Notes under the pieces: generated by a model
What the model was told of the DNA's origin: nothing
The model's input: the letters and a program-made list of their open reading frames with translations, nothing else
Database searches by the model: none
Position numbers and translations under genes: made by a program
Assembly (NCBI RefSeq): GCF_932526225.1
Contig: NC_064038.1
Span: 11,285,070 to 11,345,069 of the forward strand
Reading direction: 5' to 3'
Length of the DNA: 60,000 bases
DNA from: Nematostella vectensis
Lineage: Eukaryota; Cnidaria; Anthozoa; Actiniaria; Edwardsiidae
Shown: positions 55,401 to 60,000 of the stretch, piece after piece
Position numbering within the stretch: the first letter of the stretch is position 1
How the letters are laid out: each line of letters opens with the position of its first letter

Positions 55401-58387
55401 TTTCAATGACACAATCAATTTAAAAAAGTCGCACTTGATATTTTGTTTGCTATTTGTTACTAAGTACTCAGAGAAATTCCCCGCCTTATTCGAAGTAAAA
55501 TGGGCTTATTTGAAGTGTCACGTCATGTTTTTCCGTCATGTCGCAAAAAGAGTTACTAGTAGTGACAAAAAGACAACTTACAGCTTTCTCTCGACCAAAC
55601 AACCATGACCTGTCAAAATCTGTTTACTTTCGTCATAAAGATAATAATGAAAGTTGCAAGTCGACATTACATTAGCCACGCAGCGTATTCTAGTAGATGG
55701 GGCTAAATGGTAATGTAGGAGGAATAGACTGGAGATGAAATACAAAGAATGTAGCTGCAGTATCACTGACGGTTTTCAATATTCTCAGGGACCGCGGGGC
55801 AAACTTTCAAGTAGTAGGGCTGATGTACCACAAAACTGAGGGACCTGAATATAAGACAATTTCTTAAAAGGTGGTGGGGCCTCAGCCCTACCAGCCCCCC
55901 CCCCCCCCTCCCCCTACACGGTGCCTGATTTTGCGAGCTCTCGTCGACATTTTCCGACAGCTTAATCGCCTCCTGGCTTTCGCCATTAAAAATCCTTGAA
56001 GCGTTTCTGTTGGCTAGCCCTGAAATGGTTTCCAATCTCACCACCTCTCCTCGAGGCGCTGACCACAAATAGGCTGATAAAGGGGGGGTATGCATCACGT
56101 TTCACGGACCGGGCAAAATGGCTTTTCACGTTTCACGGACGTCGAAATGGACGGTTTCACGTTTGTCGTAGGGTGAAAAAAAGCCAAATCATTTCTCGTT
56201 TCACGAAAATACCCTTTACCACCCTGCACAGAGAGCCTCAAATGTTATTTCGTCAGTTTGAATGACGAGGGCCAGAAAGTCGTCAGCGATAGTTAGCAAA
56301 ATATATGAAACTGCATTTATGATAAAAGTCAAACGCTTAAAAAAAGATTCTCATAGATGCAAAACTCGACGGATGATAACCCGTTAATACTACATAGTCC
56401 CTGCACATCCACTAGCGCAGTACTTTGCGCTTAAGTTCAATAAAAAAAAATCAAAAGACGTCGTGTTGCCTCATCGCTTGCACTAAAAAATATTTCGATT
56501 GGTTTTTGACAAATCTTGAAAGAAATGTCGCGGAAAAGCAGATGTGTGTTTGATATGTGCTCATCTTATTTGTACAAGCGAATTTACAATAATGAAACGA
56601 AATTCAATAGATATTTGGTAATCATTTATATCGAGAAAATAGGATGTTATCCAGAAGAAGAATTCTGTGGCTGATGATGTTATAGTTCTGGAGTCCACCA
56701 TGAAGGTTTTTTGAATTTTTATTTCTCTAGAACAAACAAACATTGGGTAAAAAAAAAAAAAAAAAACAATCAAAAACAGTAAAGAAAAAAATCGACAAAA
56801 CTAGACGGGAAAAATAAATCGGGCAGATAAAATATACCAGCAAGCCTTTCGATAGCATATCAAATAATGGTCCGGCCCCGATGATTCAGGGTTTTTTAAT
56901 GGTCGGTCCCTAATATTTCAGGGCTGTTTTAACATAATGAGAAATGACAGAGTAATAATGAACTGTTCCCTTGTTATTTAACGAAAAAATTAGTCGAAAT
57001 TTCCTGAATAAAGTGCAACACGAGGCATTTCATTATTGCTTTGCAAGTTGAACTTCCCCGTCAGATATCAATTAATGGTCCATTCCTGATATAGTTCTTT
57101 GGTTAAAGATAGATCAAGATAAAGAAAATGAAAAAGTATTAAGGGCCGTTATCCGACATTTAAACCCTCAACACTCCTGTTTAATAAAAAAAAAGGCGAA
57201 GTATTATTAAAAATTTTCTTAATATTAGCTGGCCCTTTAAATTCATATCACATCAACCTGCTTAAATCTTTATAACGATTTAAAGACACTTTCTTGTACT
57301 TACAGTTGAGTGTGATTGATTTCGGATCATCAGTAAAATCGCTTACACAACATTAACAAAAAATAATAGAAAATGACTATCAAATATTCTACCATTTGTC
57401 TTTCTAAGTGGTTCGAAAATCACAGGGAAGCCGAGCCATGATCGAATAATCTATACATAGCACAAAAAAATATTTACCACTATTTCTAACCGTAACCTTT
57501 TGCCCCTCTGTTATTATGTTGTAAAACGTATGATGCTTACATTGACAATCTTAAAAAATTCACTTTAAGGAAAAGAATAAATTTTAAAGAATGTAACTTA
57601 CCATAAATGGTGTCCAACAAATAAGGAAGAGTAGAGAAATTACAATCATCATACGTTGATACTGCTGTTGCAATCTTTCCGAAGCTGTTTTCTTTGGCTT
57701 TGAAACGTGTTTGAACCTGCTTTTCATACCTTGTAGTTTCTTTTTCGAATTTCTCTGCTTTATCAGCAAGACTACGACGTGAATGTTGCAAAATAGCACA
57801 ATAAATATCATAAGGAAACCAATAAATGCGAAGAAATACGAGAACGATTTGTCCTTCCATTCTTCGGCAAACCAGTTAATAGTGCAATAAGTTCCTGTCA
57901 GGTTTCGTACGTAACTTCCAAATCCTAATACCGGCATAAAGGCTATAATAGCTGAAAACACAAACACGACAGCGACACCCCTTCGCGCAGTTCGAAAACT
58001 TATGTTCTCCCTGTGGAAAAACGGCGCCTTCACTGAGAGATATCTATCCAGAGCCAGCAAGGTCGCGAGAACACCAGACCCAAGTGACACAAACAAAGTT
58101 ATAAACCCTTGAAAATAGCACAAGGAATCACCGCCAACCCATCCATTATACGCATAACAAAGCCAAGTCGGCCAGCACACATTGATAATACCAAATAAAT
58201 CACAAAACGCCAGCGCCAGGACCAAAACATTGGGGACAACCTTCTGGTGTCGTAAAAGTCTCGCGATAATGATGATTGCGAAGACATTGGCTACGACGCC
58301 GGGTGTAGCAAGCATACCGAGTACAGCTCCTTGCATAGGTTTGAGTTCTTCATAAGTGCTGTTTTCCTTTAGGGAACAAGTTCCCAT
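52472..58387 (-). CDS. Class A GPCR, prostanoid (EP-like) receptor, 527 aa, four exons
   Basis: Minus-strand exons 58387-57602, 54358-54089, 53479-53348 and 52867-52472 are all phase 0 and encode 262+90+44+131 residues. Seven hydrophobic helices are present. Key residues: N34 (TM1), D63 (TM2), Cys90 paired with Cys168, DRY 114-116, CWTP 257-260 (TM6), and LQASRLLFLNLVLDPFVYVL in TM7. The TM7 Arg284 followed by LDPxxY, the GWxGGDSLC segment and GTYCTINW in loop 2 are the pattern of prostaglandin receptors, closest to the EP2/EP4 type; in that family the TM7 arginine binds the ligand carboxylate. N-glycosylation sites NST (9) and NLT (162). A cysteine cluster (HCCCCLPC) after TM7 could be palmitoylated. 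The C-terminal tail of about 220 residues is long, charged and unrecognised. The ligand is inferred, not shown. Confidence 0.88.
53495..54088 (-). repeat. Minisatellite copied from the GPCR exon 2 donor
   Basis: Read on the gene's strand, intron 2 opens CAG|GTGAGTGATTAACATATG and then repeats that segment about fourteen more times in units of roughly 30-42 bp. Examples are CAGGTAAGTGATTGGCATA and AAGGTGAGTGATTGAGATAT, separated by 'ttatgattgacaggtgt'. Nearly every unit retains a consensus 5' splice site. The array fills most of the 609 bp intron and stops near the acceptor of exon 3. Confidence 0.88.
54359..57601. other. GPCR intron 1
   Basis: About 3.2 kb with no internal gene. It holds an inverted family B copy (55960-56065), a local repeat of 'ttcacgtttcacgg' at 56090-56205, a poly-C tract near 55891 and A-rich homopolymers. 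Short frames here have no splice support. Confidence 0.6.
55960..56065 (-). repeat. Dispersed repeat family B, copy 3
   Basis: Inverse of the second half of 8385-8600: 'aaaatccttgaagcgttt', 'ctgaaatggtttccaatc' and 'cacctctcct.gaggcgctg'. Lies in GPCR intron 1. Confidence 0.6.
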
Positions 58388-58439
58388 AGCTATAAGTGCC
58401 TAGAGCTCTAACGAGCCTCTGCTTTTCTAGGTCTGGGTG

Positions 58440-58565
58440 ACTTTTCAGTGGCGGAAGTAATAAGAGGTGGCGTGGACTGAAGTGTTGGTGCGTGACACGT
58501 GCTAAGCGTTACTTCCGGCGTGTGATTATAATGTGACACGTGCTAAGAAGTACTTCCGGTATTGC
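58440..58565 (-). promoter_or_regulatory. Putative GPCR promoter with duplicated E-box/ETS module
   Basis: Two copies of a module 'gtgacacgtgctaag' followed within a few bases by 'acttccgg' lie at about 58492-58517 and 58530-58559, and another inverse core (gcggaagt) at about 58451. CACGTG is an E-box and ACTTCCGG an ETS site. They sit 60-180 bp upstream of the GPCR start codon. Promoter function is inferred from position only. Confidence 0.4.
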
Positions 58566-58868
58566 AGGATGCCAAAATACTGTAATTAGAAATTGGCGTA
58601 ATACCAGTTATCTGGAAAGCCTTGGAACTGATTTGACTTTTATTCTATCTAAAAATAAATTATTTTTTTCAACATTGTGAATTTCAAAAGAACACTAGCT
58701 CTGCGCTGCGTGCACCAGTCGAGCAAGGATAGATCTAGAGATTATTCTATTATACCCGTGCTGATCGTAGGCCGCTTTGCAATTCATGGGTTACACAGCT
58801 CCTCTCCCCGAACCCCGCCCGAGACAACGCACCTCCACGTGCGTTGTAACCAATAACAAGACATTAAA
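58566..58868. other. Upstream flank of the GPCR
   Basis: No coding sequence is recognised. An imperfect inverted pair of 'cctccacgtgcgttgt' type lies near 58830-58850. A 5' UTR exon could be present but cannot be identified. Confidence 0.35.
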
Positions 58869-59082
58869 CTTAGGGTGCGTTTTTTTCCTATCATTCTGGA
58901 ATGGGAATAGTTGGTAGATAATGTTCAGAATGGCATTCTAGTCATTCTGCTACAGGTAGCAGAATATGGGTGGAATGGCCTTCATTCCATTCCGGAATGG
59001 GAACGCGGTATCAACGAACGTCCGCTTTTTCTATTCTAATCATTCTCATTCCGGAATCACGAGTAAAAAAACGCGCCCTTAG
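58869..59082. mobile_element. Short TIR element
   Basis: The left end 'cttagggtgcgttttttt' is matched inverted by the right end 'aaaaaaacgcgcccttag'. The interior is rich in 'cattc.ggaatg' palindromes (attccattccggaatggga). No coding capacity. A MITE of undetermined superfamily. Confidence 0.7.
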
Positions 59083-60000
59083 TGTAGCTTAATCCCGAAT
59101 CTCCGGAGAGCCGGCTTAACTAAGTGCTCTTGGTGCTAAACACCCCCCCCCCCCCCCCCCACCTTCTTTAGGGCTGAACTATTTTATATTTGACGGAGGA
59201 ATGGCTTATCCCCCCCCCCCCCCCCATTGAAAAATGGAGCAAGCAATGACTGGCAGAAAAATATCGGCCACAAAAACACAAAATGAGCAAATTAAAAAAT
59301 CCACTCTCGTGTCAATTATGTAATGGTCAGTCCCTTAACAGAATCATATACCCTCCCCCCTCCTCCCCCAATGAATATGGTATTTTTCAACATCGCTCAA
59401 TGACGCTAAACTATATTAGTCGTCATGCCCCCTCCCCTCCCCCCAATGATTAAAGGCGAAGACATGCGTCCCTTCCCCATAATCCATAGCACGCAGAATG
59501 GAGACAAAACCATTAAACTCTTGTCACCTTTGCTTTATTTCTGTTCCTCGCACTGTCCAGCAGTTAACGATATTTCAACAGTAACGCCAGCATTACACAA
59601 CTTTACTAACCATCGTTACAATACTAACTGCCCTGGAGCCTAACACTGAAATCTCATTGCAACAAAGAGCCCTTTGCCTCTGGGTAAGATCAGCAATCGA
59701 AATTGCCAATTCTTTTGCCAATTGTCAATGTTTCCCATGATTCAGCTGACGGTGACTATTTACCTAACGTACATTCCCTATTTTTGTTCTTATAACTTTA
59801 TTTACAAAATGCACTCGATGCATGCAAAAATATATACAAGCCCCAAACATTTACAAACATTATTATCACGCGATCAATCTCATGCGAAATCCAATAAATT
59901 ATCTTGTGTCAATTTTTAAATAATAATATTATATATATTTTTCATTTTGCTAATAATGAGTTAGGAAATAGAAAAGGGTTTATCTTAGTATACGAAGAGT
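59083..60000. other. Non-coding stretch with poly-C tracts
   Basis: Poly-C runs of about 18 (59143-59160) and 16 (59210-59225) occur here, plus repeated 'cccctcc' motifs to 59445. No gene is supported; short plus frames at 59425-59919 are AT-rich and unspliced. Confidence 0.45.

Overview
This window looks like nuclear DNA from an invertebrate animal, most likely an anthozoan cnidarian (sea anemone or coral). Coding sequence is sparse, split by GT-AG introns and buried in AT-rich, repeat-laden DNA. A secreted PAN/apple-EGF-discoidin protein and a prostanoid-receptor-like GPCR fit that guess. The species cannot be fixed from the sequence, and no bacterial-style operons, rRNA, convincing tRNA or CRISPR arrays are present.

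Four complete animal genes can be reconstructed exon by exon. (1) A four-exon plus-strand gene (29243-34630) encodes a 308-residue secreted PAN-EGF-F5/8C protein. (2) MOCS2A (42497-43620, plus, three exons) is the small sulfur-carrier subunit of molybdopterin synthase, ending in Gly-Gly. (3) MOCS2B (46755 or 48784 to 50570, plus, five or six exons) is the large catalytic subunit; the two subunits act together in molybdenum cofactor synthesis and lie side by side on one strand. (4) A four-exon minus-strand class A GPCR (58387-52472, 527 aa) most resembles the prostaglandin EP receptors. Possible first exons of unrecognised minus-strand genes are at 18429-17956, 5898-5689 and 4813-4670.

The rest is mostly repeats. 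From 1 to 21 kb there are dispersed short repeats, several foldback/MITE-like elements, a CACGTG-rich minisatellite and a GC-rich array of roughly 50 bp units interrupted by an inserted element. From 21.48 to 27.54 kb there is a 6 kb satellite of 25 bp units with a 1756 bp higher-order duplication. From 36.1 to 37.9 kb there is a G-rich minisatellite. From 39.7 to 42.3 kb lies a 5'-truncated Penelope-like retroelement arranged as a nearly perfect head-to-head palindrome flanked by a 12 bp target duplication.

The most unusual observation is that two unrelated genes each carry an intronic minisatellite that begins at an authentic 5' splice site and repeats that splice site many times: the PAN-EGF-F5/8C gene after exon 3, and the GPCR after exon 2. 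All readings are by eye; no alignment or search was run.
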